NCBI RefSeq assembly: GCF_035514885.1
Contig: NZ_DATJCH010000012.1
Coordinates: 372,001-436,000, forward strand
Direction: 5' to 3'
Length of the DNA stretch: 64,000 nt
Source of the DNA: Albibacterium sp035514885
Lineage (GTDB): Bacteria; Bacteroidota; Bacteroidia; Sphingobacteriales; Sphingobacteriaceae
Positions 51,195-61,086 of this stretch are shown here, one piece after another. Both the position numbers and the translations under genes were made by a program. Position 1 is the stretch's first letter. Each line of letters starts with the position of its first letter. The notes under the pieces are model-generated. The model did no database searches, was not told where the DNA came from, and worked only from the letters and a program-made list of their open reading frames with translations.

Positions 51195-52535
51195 TTAATC
51201 CATGCTTGCTTTTTCTAAGCTAAGCTTTGAAACGAACAGCTTATAAAGACTTTCTAAATAAGCTGTTCGTTCTTTTTGAAATGTATAAACGCCGTTATAA
51301 TAGTCACTAATTAATATTCTCCCTTTTTCATATTGCTGCGTTGCCAACTTTAAATTCTCCTCTGCCATTGCAATGTTTTCTTTCTTTCTCTTAAATTCCT
51401 GTTCATAATAATCTACGTCATCACGTGCTGTATTGATGTCTAATTGCTGTTTATTTCTCTGAGAACGGATAGATTCTGCTATAATCTGCTGTTGTATTTT
51501 TAATTGAGAAATCTTCTTTATCCGGTCTATCCCTTCTGTAATTGGCACTCGAAGCCCGATATTAATAAAGCTATTTCCAAACCAATTACCTCCTTTAAAT
51601 AGCTGGAAGGAATTGTCATAAAAACGAGATCCGTAATAACCGTTTAAACTAAGGGTGGGTAAGAATCCATTTTTGGCAGTATTTAGCTGTATCTCTGCAA
51701 GTTTACTTTGTTGTTGCAGCTTTCTAAGGTTTAAACTTAAGTGCTCCTCGCTACTTGAAGTTTCTGTATCTGAAAGCATTTCTCCTAATTCCTTTTGAAA
51801 AGAAATTTTAACAGGATCTGTAGGGGAGTAGCCTAGCAAAACAAGCAGTTTTTCTTTGGAGTTTTTAAAAATCTTTGATGCTTCCTGAAAGTTAGAGCGA
51901 CTATTATTCTGAGCTAGCTTAACTTCGTTTAAAACAGGTAAGGTAGCACGTCCGGCATCAAATTGTTTTTGAGTCATTTCTACTACTTTAAATTTGCTCA
52001 AACTATCCACTTCTGCTAATCTAACTTGCTCTAATGCAACTAGACAAGCGTAATAAGCGTCCCCTACATCAAACAATAATTGGTTTTTGGCTAATAGATG
52101 ATCGGTTTCTTTGATTTCACTTTCAATAGCGGCTTCTTTTACTGCTCCCTGAAGGCTGGGGTTAAATAAGTCATACGATGCATTTACACCAATATTAGAA
52201 GTCCATTTGGTTGTAAAACGTAGAAGCATTAATTCGTCATCTCCAGCATTCGGATCAAAAGCTTTTGCAGGTACAGGTGTACTTGGGATGATCAGGTTCT
52301 GCTGTAAATTAAAGTCACCATAAATTTGAGGAATTCGCTTTAACGCAGCCTGTTTTTGTGTTTCTTTTGCAATGTCTACTTCCAGTGCATTTATATTAAA
52401 ATCCGGATTGTTTTCAACAGCTATCCTTCTCGCTTCCTCCAACGATAATTCTAACTTAACTTCCTGAGCGAAGCTGATAAAAGCTGACATGATCAGAAAG
52501 AATGATAAGAAGCTAGCGATCTTCATTTTATACAT
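51195..52535 (-). CDS. TolC family outer-membrane protein of ABC exporter
   Basis: This 446-residue protein has a signal peptide (about 1-23, SFAQ) and two OEP domains starting LSLEEARRIAVENNPDFNI. The long helices are Gln/Lys-rich. It is the last gene of a four-gene exporter operon and would be the outer-membrane duct. It is a second, separate TolC from the one at 8814. Confidence 0.92.
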   Translation of the reverse strand: MYKMKIASFLSFFLIMSAFISFAQEVKLELSLEEARRIAVENNPDFNINALEVDIAKETQKQAALKRIPQIYGDFNLQQNLIIPSTPVPAKAFDPNAGDDELMLLRFTTKWTSNIGVNASYDLFNPSLQGAVKEAAIESEIKETDHLLAKNQLLFDVGDAYYACLVALEQVRLAEVDSLSKFKVVEMTQKQFDAGRATLPVLNEVKLAQNNSRSNFQEASKIFKNSKEKLLVLLGYSPTDPVKISFQKELGEMLSDTETSSSEEHLSLNLRKLQQQSKLAEIQLNTAKNGFLPTLSLNGYYGSRFYDNSFQLFKGGNWFGNSFINIGLRVPITEGIDRIKKISQLKIQQQIIAESIRSQRNKQQLDINTARDDVDYYEQEFKRKKENIAMAEENLKLATQQYEKGRILISDYYNGVYTFQKERTAYLESLYKLFVSKLSLEKASMD

Positions 52536-52540
52536 TTTAA

Positions 52541-53674
52541 TTAAAATACAGATGCAGGTTCTAGTTTGCGAATCTTACGAACTGCAAAGAGAGATCCCCC
52601 AACCGAAATGAAAAGTGTTATACCTAGTAAAGTTAAAATAAGCTCTGCTGATAGGTTGATTATTAGTCCTGCATTTTCCACTCCATTTTTAAACAGTATC
52701 AATAATATAAGAGCAAACACGAATCCTATCATTGCATATAGGAAAGCCTGTGTTAAAATCAATCGGCTTACATAGCCACTTGTTGCTCCCATAGCTTTTA
52801 GGGTTCCGTAATCCTGCATTCTATCCAAAGCAGATGAATAGAGTGTTAAGCCGATAATAAAGAAACCGCTAATACTGGCAAATACGATTAACGAGCCAAA
52901 GCTAATCCCCATGTTGGAGGTTAGCAGAATCTCTTCTATGCTTGAGCTCTTCAAATCTTCTTTATCCCAGGCTTTTACCCCGTTAAAGCTTGAGTTGATT
53001 CGATTAACAACCGATTCGACATTCGCACCTTCCACCAATTTAACTCCCACCGCACTTACTTTGGAATTAGGGAAGTCTGCATAAAAACGTACATTATCAA
53101 TGGAAGAGTACATATACTCTCCACCAAAACCCTGTATGTTTTTGGTCATTACCTTTATAACCGCTGTTTTTCCATTGAGTTCGAATGTCTGATTCAAGTC
53201 CAATGAGACATTCAAGCTTTTTGAGGAGAAAAATTCCGCACTGACAGCATCCGATTGATTTAAGTCTTGTAAATCCCCTTCTGTAATTTTTGAAATTAAA
53301 GGTCCGGCAGGGAAGAGCGGACCGTTGCTACCCACTAAAGTAACAGATGCTGTTCTTCCATTATCGAAGGTTGCGGTAGCAGGAGTTGTGATCATGCCTT
53401 CGGTATAAGCAACTCCTTGTATGCTGGCAATTTCCTGAACAAAACGTTGATCAATAGGAGTAAGTACATTCACATTATTGGTCGTATTATCAATTACCCA
53501 TATTTCTGTACTCTGTGCATTTGAGTTTTCAATAATTCCACCCATTAATCTCATTAAGAAATTCAGCGTTCCCAATTGCTGGCCTATCAAAAAAACACTG
53601 ATAACGATACCCACCAAAACACCAACGCTTTTTGGAATATCGAACTTCATAAATTTAAAGGCAGTCTGGATCAT
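52541..53674 (-). CDS. ABC transporter permease (DevC/FtsX-like)
   Basis: This 377-residue permease has one N-terminal membrane segment (about 17-39), a large periplasmic domain (about 45-250) and three C-terminal segments. YSSALDRMQDYGTLKAMGAT is the FtsX/MacB-type cytoplasmic loop. It lies nine bases after the adaptor gene. Together with the ATPase it would drive export through the adaptor and TolC. Order and domain layout match DevBCA-type exporters. Confidence 0.9.
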   Translation of the reverse strand: MIQTAFKFMKFDIPKSVGVLVGIVISVFLIGQQLGTLNFLMRLMGGIIENSNAQSTEIWVIDNTTNNVNVLTPIDQRFVQEIASIQGVAYTEGMITTPATATFDNGRTASVTLVGSNGPLFPAGPLISKITEGDLQDLNQSDAVSAEFFSSKSLNVSLDLNQTFELNGKTAVIKVMTKNIQGFGGEYMYSSIDNVRFYADFPNSKVSAVGVKLVEGANVESVVNRINSSFNGVKAWDKEDLKSSSIEEILLTSNMGISFGSLIVFASISGFFIIGLTLYSSALDRMQDYGTLKAMGATSGYVSRLILTQAFLYAMIGFVFALILLILFKNGVENAGLIINLSAELILTLLGITLFISVGGSLFAVRKIRKLEPASVF

Positions 53675-53683
53675 AAAAAGAAC

Positions 53684-54634
53684 TTATAACTCAATAACAC
53701 ATGCTACCTTTTTATTAATTAACAGCGAAGCTTCTTCATCTATGGACGCCTTAAATCGTCTAACTCGCCGATCGTTTCTCTCACCGGGTTCATCATAAAA
53801 AAGTGATTTATCCTGGAGAATAGGAGAGAGTGAAATGATCTCTCCACTTGCGATTTTCTCATTGTTCCCAATCAGATGAATACTAACAGTTTGTCCGACT
53901 TTTATTTTATCAGAAAACAATTCATCTACTTCTCCATGGATGATGAGGGGTTCATCAGCAGCAAACTGTCCGATGGAAACAAAGGCCTCTACTGCCTTAC
54001 CAATCTCAGCATTCAAAGATAATAGCACACCGTTGTCCGGCGCTGTAATAAGTTTATCCGCTCTGGATGATTCTGTTTGCTCAATCTCATTTTCTAACTC
54101 CTGAATAATTAAGCGATTCGTTGCCGTGCTTTTCTGAGCTGCTTCTAAGTTAGCCTTCAATACATCTCGTTCTTTGCGAAGTGTTTCTACCTGTTGCCGG
54201 GTTTCAGCTCCTGATTGTGCTAATTCTTCACTAACTTTTAAATCAGCAGACTTTTCACGTAAAGCTATCTCGTATTGTTTCTCATTAGCCCGATCTTGTT
54301 CTACACGTTGCTTTTGAGTAGCAATCTGGATTTTCAGATTCTGCAATTGTATAGCCTCCTTCTTTGAATCAAAAGACAAAATGATTTCTCCTTTCTTTAA
54401 TGAATCTCCTTCCTTCTTATTAATTGACTCAATAATCCCTCCTTCATCACTTGCCAGATCTACTAATCCACTCAAAGGTTCTACTTTTCCAATACCTGTA
54501 ACTTTTTCTATGTCATTGCGTTGACTTAAGCTATCTATAGCTGTACTTTGATTACCAGCTGACTTATTTCCGCAAGATGCCAATCCCGTTGATATCACTA
54601 TCAGCAAAAGTATATTATTTATAATCTTCCTCAT
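53684..54634 (-). CDS. HlyD/DevB-like periplasmic adaptor lipoprotein
   Basis: This 316-residue adaptor has a lipoprotein signal (ending ASC, C21), then a split lipoyl domain (LVDLASDEGGIIESINKKEG, later ITAPDNGVLLSLNAEIGKAV) around a long coiled-coil hairpin (about 80-190), then a barrel. It links the inner-membrane pump to TolC. It overlaps the upstream ATPase gene by 20 bases. Confidence 0.9.
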   Translation of the reverse strand: MRKIINNILLLIVISTGLASCGNKSAGNQSTAIDSLSQRNDIEKVTGIGKVEPLSGLVDLASDEGGIIESINKKEGDSLKKGEIILSFDSKKEAIQLQNLKIQIATQKQRVEQDRANEKQYEIALREKSADLKVSEELAQSGAETRQQVETLRKERDVLKANLEAAQKSTATNRLIIQELENEIEQTESSRADKLITAPDNGVLLSLNAEIGKAVEAFVSIGQFAADEPLIIHGEVDELFSDKIKVGQTVSIHLIGNNEKIASGEIISLSPILQDKSLFYDEPGERNDRRVRRFKASIDEEASLLINKKVACVIEL

Positions 54635-55322
54635 TTTTTAAATTATCTGAAAGTTTTCCTTCTTCAACATACATGATTCGATCTGCATATTTTCTCAATC
54701 GTAAATCGTGTGTTACCACCACAACGGCTTTACCTTCATTGGCTAGTAATCTTAATTCTTCCATAACAAAGGAAGCACTTTTGGAATCTAAGGAGGCGGT
54801 AGGTTCATCACATAATAAAATAGGAGGGTCAGTTACTAAAGCCCTTGCAATTGCTACACGCTGTTTTTGGCCACCACTTAATTTTCTTGGTAAAGTATGC
54901 ATCTTGTCTGCTATATTCACCTTCTCCAGAGTGCTTTTAGCTAACTTACTGGCATTAACACGATCCATTTTAGATAATATCAAAGGTTGTAAAACATTTT
55001 CCAATGCAGTAAGTGGTTGAAGTAAATTAAATTGTTGAAATACAAAACCTATTTTTTGTAGGCGGATAGCTGCTAATTTGTTTTCAGAATATGCGCTTAT
55101 ATTTTCATTGTTTATCAGTACTTCACCTGAACTTGGATAAACTACCGAGCCCAAGATGGATAATAAAGTTGTCTTTCCTGAACCGGATGGACCCATAATA
55201 AGTGTAAGTTCATGTGAGTATATATCTACTGTCGTATTATCTAATGCTATAATTGTGGTATCTCCGGTTTTATAAACCTTACTCACATCTTTTAGAGAAG
55301 CTACAATTTTTTTATTATTCAT
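54615..55322 (-). CDS. ABC transporter ATPase (MacB/DevA/LolD-like)
   Basis: From the ATG at 55322 (235 residues) this is a complete ATPase: Walker A GPSGSGKTTLL, signature LSGGQKQR, Walker B LLCDEPTASLD and the H-loop VVVTHD. It powers the permease and adaptor encoded next. A start at 55346 is possible but adds residues unlike the family. It is the first gene of the operon, divergent from the capD-like gene. Confidence 0.93.
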   Translation of the reverse strand: MNNKKIVASLKDVSKVYKTGDTTIIALDNTTVDIYSHELTLIMGPSGSGKTTLLSILGSVVYPSSGEVLINNENISAYSENKLAAIRLQKIGFVFQQFNLLQPLTALENVLQPLILSKMDRVNASKLAKSTLEKVNIADKMHTLPRKLSGGQKQRVAIARALVTDPPILLCDEPTASLDSKSASFVMEELRLLANEGKAVVVVTHDLRLRKYADRIMYVEEGKLSDNLKNEEDYK

Positions 55323-55523
55323 TCTATATCTTATACAGCTTTGCATGTATTTAAGTTAGAACAAAATAACTAAATCTTAGGCTATTCATTAAATATAAAA
55401 TCAATAATAGTGTTTCGTGTTGAACATTTATTGATTATTTTTGAAAATTGTTGGTTAGTGAATAAGATTAACAATTAAATTTTTTATCAATCAAAAACTT
55501 TTTTGCGAAACTGGGCCCATTAA

Positions 55524-57473
55524 ATGATGATTCAGAATGAATTTATTTTCAGGATAAAGGAGAAAATGAAACGGTTCCTCGTAGAAGGAAAAACTGTATC
55601 GAGATGGACTATCCTAATTCTTGATTTGCTTATAGTTTTGTGGTCATTTTCATTCTCTTTTTTCTTGGTTAAGGGTTTTGAATTTACATTAATAAATCCG
55701 GTACGTTTTTCAATCTATATCATCTCATTCTCCTTTATTGCTATCACTACGCTTTATGTTGGCCGTATGCACACCGGTTTACTGCGTTACTCCAACAGCG
55801 TAGATTTATTTCGTATATTTTCTGCAGCAATAACGTTTAATGTTATCTTTTTAAGCGCGATGCTGCTGTTTGCGCAATCCATTATTGATAACGAGTACCA
55901 AAACCTTTTCTTAATTGTACTGATCAATTTCTTTATCAGTACATCTCTTTTGGTTATGCTTCGGGTAGCTGGTCGTAATATATATCAGTTTTTAACACGG
56001 CGTTTTGCAGGTAAAGATTTTGTGAATGTGCTAATCTATGGTTCTGATAAAAACGCAGTATTGGTAAAACAAGCTTTGGAGAGCAATCAGGAAGTAAACT
56101 ATGTCGTTGTTGGTTTTATCGATATTAATCGTAATAGATTATACAGCTATATGGAGCAGAAAAAGGTTTATCACTTTAAAGAGCTGCCTGAGCTTAAAAA
56201 ATACAAGAAAATACAAGAACTGATAATTGTTCATGAAAATTTGGACGAGCGTTCTAAAAAAGTTGTTATTGAACGAAGCATTCGTTTAGGGATTAAAGTC
56301 GTTACCGTTCCTCCTTCCAGTAAGTGGCTTTCTGGAACCCTGAATCGAAAGCAGATGCATGAGCTTCGAATCGAGGATCTTTTGCAAAGAAAACCAATTG
56401 TAATTGATCCAAGCCGTGTAAAAAAAGATATATGTGGTAAACGTGTTTTAATAACAGGTGCTGCAGGCTCTATTGGTTCTGAAATTGTACGACAGGTTTT
56501 GGATTACGAACCGGCATTGTTAATCCTTTGCGACCATGCAGAATCGCCCTTGCATGCTATTCAGTTAGAATTGGAGGATAATTTTCCTTCTGCTCACATT
56601 GAGATGGTTATAGCGGATGTGCGTGATATCAATCGGATGGAATCTATCTTTAAGACATACAGCGTTCAGGTAATTTACCATGCTGCAGCTTATAAGCATG
56701 TGCCTTTAATGGAGCATAATCCTTTTGAGGCTGTTGATGTAAATGTGGGTGGAACTAAACATATTGCAGATTTAGCAGTGAAATATCAAGCCGAAAAATT
56801 TGTAATGGTCTCTACAGACAAAGCGGTAAATCCTACCAATGTAATGGGAGCGTCTAAGCGCATTGCAGAAATTTATATACAGGCATTAAATTCACCTGAT
56901 GTAAAAACTCGTTTCATAACTACTCGTTTTGGTAATGTACTGGGTTCTAATGGTTCAGTAATACCACGTTTTCGCGCACAGATTGAAAGAGGAGGTCCGG
57001 TTACAGTTACGCACCCTGAGATTACACGTTATTTCATGACGATATCTGAAGCCGTACAGTTGGTTTTAGAAGCAGGAACGATGGGGCATGGGGGAGAGAT
57101 CTTCGTCTTTGATATGGGCAAGCCGGTCAAAATAGTTGATTTGGCAAAGAAGATGATCCAACTTGCTGGTTATGTTGAAGGGATAGATATTAAAATTGTA
57201 TATACAGGATTAAGACCCGGCGAAAAGCTATACGAAGAACTCCTTGCTTCTTCTGAGCTTACCCTCCCTACTCATCATGAGAAAATAAATATAGCTAAAG
57301 TAAGAAATCATTCTTATGAAGAAGCCAATGCTGCTATTATTGAATTATTGAATATTAATGAAAAGCAAGATAGCCAATCAATAGTTCGTAAAATGAAAAT
57401 TATTGTGCCTGAATTCTTAAGTAATAACTCCATTTACGAGGATTTAGACAGTGCTTATTTCGATTCCATTTAA
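55524..57473 (+). CDS. Membrane nucleotide-sugar 4,6-dehydratase (CapD/WbpM-like)
   Basis: This 649-residue protein has four N-terminal membrane segments (about 28-155), a CoA-binding-like Rossmann domain (about 165-270) and an extended SDR domain (about 300-600) starting CGKRVLITGAAGSIGSEIVRQ. The catalytic region VMVSTDKAVNPTNVMGASKR has Met in place of the usual Tyr, as in WbpM, with the following Lys. It makes 4-keto-6-deoxy UDP-sugars for surface polysaccharide. No other glycan genes follow in the window. Confidence 0.92.
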   Translation: MMIQNEFIFRIKEKMKRFLVEGKTVSRWTILILDLLIVLWSFSFSFFLVKGFEFTLINPVRFSIYIISFSFIAITTLYVGRMHTGLLRYSNSVDLFRIFSAAITFNVIFLSAMLLFAQSIIDNEYQNLFLIVLINFFISTSLLVMLRVAGRNIYQFLTRRFAGKDFVNVLIYGSDKNAVLVKQALESNQEVNYVVVGFIDINRNRLYSYMEQKKVYHFKELPELKKYKKIQELIIVHENLDERSKKVVIERSIRLGIKVVTVPPSSKWLSGTLNRKQMHELRIEDLLQRKPIVIDPSRVKKDICGKRVLITGAAGSIGSEIVRQVLDYEPALLILCDHAESPLHAIQLELEDNFPSAHIEMVIADVRDINRMESIFKTYSVQVIYHAAAYKHVPLMEHNPFEAVDVNVGGTKHIADLAVKYQAEKFVMVSTDKAVNPTNVMGASKRIAEIYIQALNSPDVKTRFITTRFGNVLGSNGSVIPRFRAQIERGGPVTVTHPEITRYFMTISEAVQLVLEAGTMGHGGEIFVFDMGKPVKIVDLAKKMIQLAGYVEGIDIKIVYTGLRPGEKLYEELLASSELTLPTHHEKINIAKVRNHSYEEANAAIIELLNINEKQDSQSIVRKMKIIVPEFLSNNSIYEDLDSAYFDSI

Positions 57474-57558
57474 GTAAAATATATACTTTGGCATAGTTAT
57501 TTCTTATACAAATCGTGGATGATTTCACATCCTGATATATTTATAAATAAAAACTAAT

Positions 57559-58044
57559 ATGAAAAATAATACAATAACTCTTGTCATGTTGTTTGCCATG
57601 TCAATTGGTATTTTGACAGCATGCAATAATGCATCCGGCACAAAAGAAGATACTTTAGCCAAAGAAATGGCTGATAAACGAATAAGTGATAGCTTAAAGT
57701 TGGATAGTTTTAAAACAGCAGAAGCTGCAAAAGCCGCATTAGCAGAGCAAGAAGAAAGTAAAAGTTATTCTAAAAAAGAATCGAATGTTATACCAACATC
57801 AAATACCAGCACTGTAATTCATGCTTCACCTGAAGCTACTCAGCAACAAGAGAAGAAAGGTTGGAGCGATGCTGCTAAAGGCACAGCCATTGGCGCTGGT
57901 GTTGGAGCAATTGGCGGAGCTTTAATAGATAAAGACAAACCTGTTAGAGGTGCAGCCATTGGAGCAGCTATTGGTGGTGGTAGTGGTTATGCTATTGGTA
58001 GAAAGAGCGACCGTGAAAGTGGTAGAGTTGAGAAAAAAGACTAA
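57559..58044 (+). CDS. Glycine-zipper lipoprotein
   Basis: This 161-residue protein has a lipoprotein signal (LTAC, C22), a Lys/Glu/Ala-rich middle (about 35-75) and a glycine-zipper segment (about 108-150: GTAIGAGVGAIGGALIDKD, GAAIGAAIGGGSGYAIG). Such YMGG-like domains insert in or stack on membranes. The gene is 85 bases after the dehydratase. Function is unknown; envelope stress or structure is a guess. Confidence 0.82.
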   Translation: MKNNTITLVMLFAMSIGILTACNNASGTKEDTLAKEMADKRISDSLKLDSFKTAEAAKAALAEQEESKSYSKKESNVIPTSNTSTVIHASPEATQQQEKKGWSDAAKGTAIGAGVGAIGGALIDKDKPVRGAAIGAAIGGGSGYAIGRKSDRESGRVEKKD

Positions 58045-58069
58045 TTAATTTATCTTGAGGCACCCATTA

Positions 58070-59107
58070 TTATAGGTCAAAGTTCCACCATTCTTTTTGC
58101 AGATTACTTTCGGACTCCGTCAGTTCTTTGCTAAGTAGGTTCTTTCTTATAGTAATGGGTTCTCCTATCATCGGACTTAGCATTTTTACCTCTTTCTGTT
58201 TAGCACTTTCTTTGACGCGCTGGATAGGCTCATTCCAGGGATGATTAGCCAAAGCAAACTTTCCCCAGTGTACAGGAAGCAGTATTTCTGCATTTAAATC
58301 TATACAAGCCTCTACAGTTTCTTCAGGCATCATATGTATAAAAGGCCATGATTTATTGTATTGGCCGCATTCCAATATTGCTATATCAAAGGGTCCAAAA
58401 GTATCACCAATTAATTTGAAGTGGGTATCATAACCTGAATCACCACCGATAAAGATTCTATAGTCATCGATCTCCAACACAAAAGAAGCCCATAAACTTC
58501 CACCTCTTTTTATACCCCTGCCAGAGAAGTGCCTAGCCGGTGTGGCTGTTAGCACAAAGTGATTCTCGTATTCTTTCTTTTCCCACCAGTCCAGATCTGT
58601 TATTTTTTGAGCATCAATACCCATCTTTTCTAAAGACTGCTTAACACCAATTGCTGTTAAATAATTTTTCACCTTCCCTTTCAATTTATCAATGGTTTGA
58701 ACGTCCATGTGATCATAATGATTATGAGTTAAAACCAATAGCTCAATTTCAGGCATATCATCGGCTGTATAAACATTTGATCCATCAAAAGCCCTAACCA
58801 TATAAGAAAATGGAGATGCATGGCCGCTAAAAACGGGATCTACTAAGATATTTCTTCCATCGCAGTGGATAAGGTAGGATGAATGTCCGAACCAAACAAT
58901 TACGGGCTCTTTTGATGAAATTGACCTTAAGTCTGTTTTAATTGATGGGATAATTTGCTGAGGGCGAACACTCTTTGGCCTTCTTAACATATCCTTTAAT
59001 ATTTGAAAATAAGAAACATCCGGAGCCATAGTCGGAGTATGAGAAAGATTTTGAAATGATCCTTTTTTATAATTCTTGGAATGAATGATCCGATCGTCTT
59101 TTTTCAT
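58070..59107 (-). CDS. MBL-fold metallohydrolase (UlaG/NAPE-PLD-like)
   Basis: This 345-residue protein has the metal motif HNHYDH (H128, H130, D132, H133), GHSSYLI, and later GGDSGYDTHF and PVHWGKFALANHPW. The layout with WFGHSS and HNHYDHMD matches the L-ascorbate lactonase/NAPE-phospholipase D branch of the metallo-beta-lactamase fold. No signal peptide is present. The substrate is unknown. It converges on the glycine-zipper gene. Confidence 0.87.
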   Translation of the reverse strand: MKKDDRIIHSKNYKKGSFQNLSHTPTMAPDVSYFQILKDMLRRPKSVRPQQIIPSIKTDLRSISSKEPVIVWFGHSSYLIHCDGRNILVDPVFSGHASPFSYMVRAFDGSNVYTADDMPEIELLVLTHNHYDHMDVQTIDKLKGKVKNYLTAIGVKQSLEKMGIDAQKITDLDWWEKKEYENHFVLTATPARHFSGRGIKRGGSLWASFVLEIDDYRIFIGGDSGYDTHFKLIGDTFGPFDIAILECGQYNKSWPFIHMMPEETVEACIDLNAEILLPVHWGKFALANHPWNEPIQRVKESAKQKEVKMLSPMIGEPITIRKNLLSKELTESESNLQKEWWNFDL

Positions 59108-59440
59108 AATTTAAAATAATAAGGATGCAATTTAGTAATTCTCCTTCGAACCTTGCTCGTAACTTCTACGTACCATGTTTAATATACCAGTGTTGTTACT
59201 GTGCTATTATTGCGTTATGTCTACGCTATTTTAATTAAAATAGCGTAGACATAACGTAGGAATCACTCATTAAGCTTACTGCTATGTTATACGAGGTACG
59301 TACATGTTAGGTATCAGGTTCTTTTAAATTCGAAGTAGGTTATCCCGAAATTTTATTTAATTTCGTTTTAGATCAATCGATATCAGACTCGATATCTTGC
59401 TTAATGAAACCAATTATATATTGATTTAAATCTTAAAAAA
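59108..59440. other. Gap of 333 bases holding a 44-base palindrome
   Basis: No gene is seen. The region between the MBL gene (minus) and the DUF1080 gene (plus) should hold both promoters. An exact palindrome sits near its middle (59213-59256), described separately. Confidence 0.6.
59213..59256. repeat. Perfect 44-base palindrome
   Basis: Bases 59213-59234 are the exact reverse complement of 59235-59256, with no loop (centre TTAATTAA; outer part GTCTACGC and GCGTAGAC). Lacking a T run after it and lying between divergent genes, it is unlikely to be a simple terminator. It may be a regulatory site or a relic of a small element. Confidence 0.8.
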
Positions 59441-60865
59441 ATGACAACAAAAACTTTAAAAACAATGATGCAGAAACAAGGTACAATCCCCACGTTATTT
59501 TCCTTTTTATTTATTCTTATTTCTTTTCAATCCTGTACACAATCGGGAAACGCTGCTTCAGCGTCAGCTGAAAGTGAGCCTATCTTTGATGGAAAAACGT
59601 TAGATGGCTGGAAAGCAGTTGCTGGTACAGCGCCATTTGAAGTAATTGATGGTGAAATTGTCGGTACTACGGTGGAGAATACAGGCAATACTTTCTTGAT
59701 CACCGAAAAGGAGTATACTGACTATATTTTTGAGGTAGATGTGAAGATTGAAGGTGCTGGTAATAATTCAGGAGTTATGGTTCGCGGCCAGTATGATCCT
59801 GCAGGAAGAGACGGAGCTGGTTTGGTATTTGGCAGACAGGTGGAAATAGATCCCTCTGATCGGAAATGGACAGGTGGAATTTACGATGAGGCCCGTAGAA
59901 TGTGGCTTTATCCGTTGGATCTGAATCCTTCTGCAAAAGAAGTTTTTAAGGTAGGTGAATACAATCATCTTAGAATTGAAAGCATTGGCAATAAAACAAA
60001 AACCTGGATTAACGATGTTCCAGTTGCTTACTTGGTTGACACGTTGGATGCCAATGGATTTATCGGTTTGCAAGTGCATGCTGTTTATGGTGATGGAAAA
60101 GCAGGGGAAAAAGTATACTTCAAGAACCTAAACTTACAAACGCAAAATTTGAAACCAAAAGAATTTTCAACTGGAGTGTATGTTGTTAACCTTTTAACCA
60201 ATAACCTGTCTGAGCAGGAGAAAAAGGATGGTTATAAATTACTTTTTGATGGAGAAACAAGTGACGGCTGGGTAGGGGCTCATAAAGATACTTTTCCTGA
60301 AAAAGGATGGAAAATATCTGACGGTGTATTATCGGTTTTATCATCAGACGGAGCAGAATCTGCTAATGGAGGTGATATTGTAACCAAAGATGAATACTCT
60401 GCCTTTGATCTTTCCTTTGAATTTAAATTAACTACCGGTGCTAATAGCGGAGTGAAATATTTTGTTACACTTGCAGAGCAAAGTGCAGGTTCTGCCATTG
60501 GTTTGGAATATCAGATTTTGGATGATGATGTGCATCCGGATGCTAAATTAGGGAAAGATGGTAATCGTACTCTTGCATCTCTTTACGATTTAATTACAGC
60601 CAATAAACAACCTCGTTTTATGAAGCCTATAGGAGAATGGAATAGAGGAAGAGTTGTTGCTTATCCTGATAAAAGAGTTGAGCATTATTTGAATGGGGTA
60701 GTTGTTTTATCTTATGTACGCGGCTCAGAAGAGTATCGTGCGTTAGTTGCGGGTAGTAAATATAAGGATTGGGTGAACTTTGGTGAAGCTGAAAAAGGCC
60801 ATATTTTACTGCAAGACCATGGTGATAATGTAAGTTTTAAAAATATTAAAATAAAATCTTTATAA
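59441..60865 (+). CDS. Lipoprotein with two DUF1080 (3-keto-disaccharide hydrolase) domains
   Basis: This 474-residue protein has a lipoprotein signal ending FQSC (C32). Two copies of the LamG-like DUF1080 fold follow: one from PIFDGKTLDGWKAVAG (about 46-230) and one from KLLFDGETSDGWVGAH (about 265-474). Single-domain family members are thought to cut 3-keto-glycosides or bind glycans. The tandem layout is less common. Secreted and lipid-anchored, it may act on a polysaccharide (inference). Confidence 0.88.
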   Translation: MTTKTLKTMMQKQGTIPTLFSFLFILISFQSCTQSGNAASASAESEPIFDGKTLDGWKAVAGTAPFEVIDGEIVGTTVENTGNTFLITEKEYTDYIFEVDVKIEGAGNNSGVMVRGQYDPAGRDGAGLVFGRQVEIDPSDRKWTGGIYDEARRMWLYPLDLNPSAKEVFKVGEYNHLRIESIGNKTKTWINDVPVAYLVDTLDANGFIGLQVHAVYGDGKAGEKVYFKNLNLQTQNLKPKEFSTGVYVVNLLTNNLSEQEKKDGYKLLFDGETSDGWVGAHKDTFPEKGWKISDGVLSVLSSDGAESANGGDIVTKDEYSAFDLSFEFKLTTGANSGVKYFVTLAEQSAGSAIGLEYQILDDDVHPDAKLGKDGNRTLASLYDLITANKQPRFMKPIGEWNRGRVVAYPDKRVEHYLNGVVVLSYVRGSEEYRALVAGSKYKDWVNFGEAEKGHILLQDHGDNVSFKNIKIKSL

Positions 60866-60931
60866 ACTTGCATTAGTGTATGATGTACACTATATTTGTA
60901 TCATCATAATTTAGGTTTATAATTGGTTAGT

Positions 60932-60970
60932 AAAGGTTCCCATTCTCCCCGCTTGGGAACCTTTCATTTT
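60932..60970 (+). terminator. Intrinsic terminator after DUF1080 gene
   Basis: AAAGGTTCCCA (60932-60942) and TGGGAACCTTT (60954-60964) are exact inverted repeats followed by CATTTTTA. Confidence 0.8.
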
Positions 60971-61086
60971 TACCCTTTTTATAATAATCCAAAGAAAATA
61001 TATTCTATCTATTTTACCGTTCTATTTCGAAATTCATAAATAAATTCTCTATTTTGTTCCTTAATTTAAATACCAAGGCAATTATT

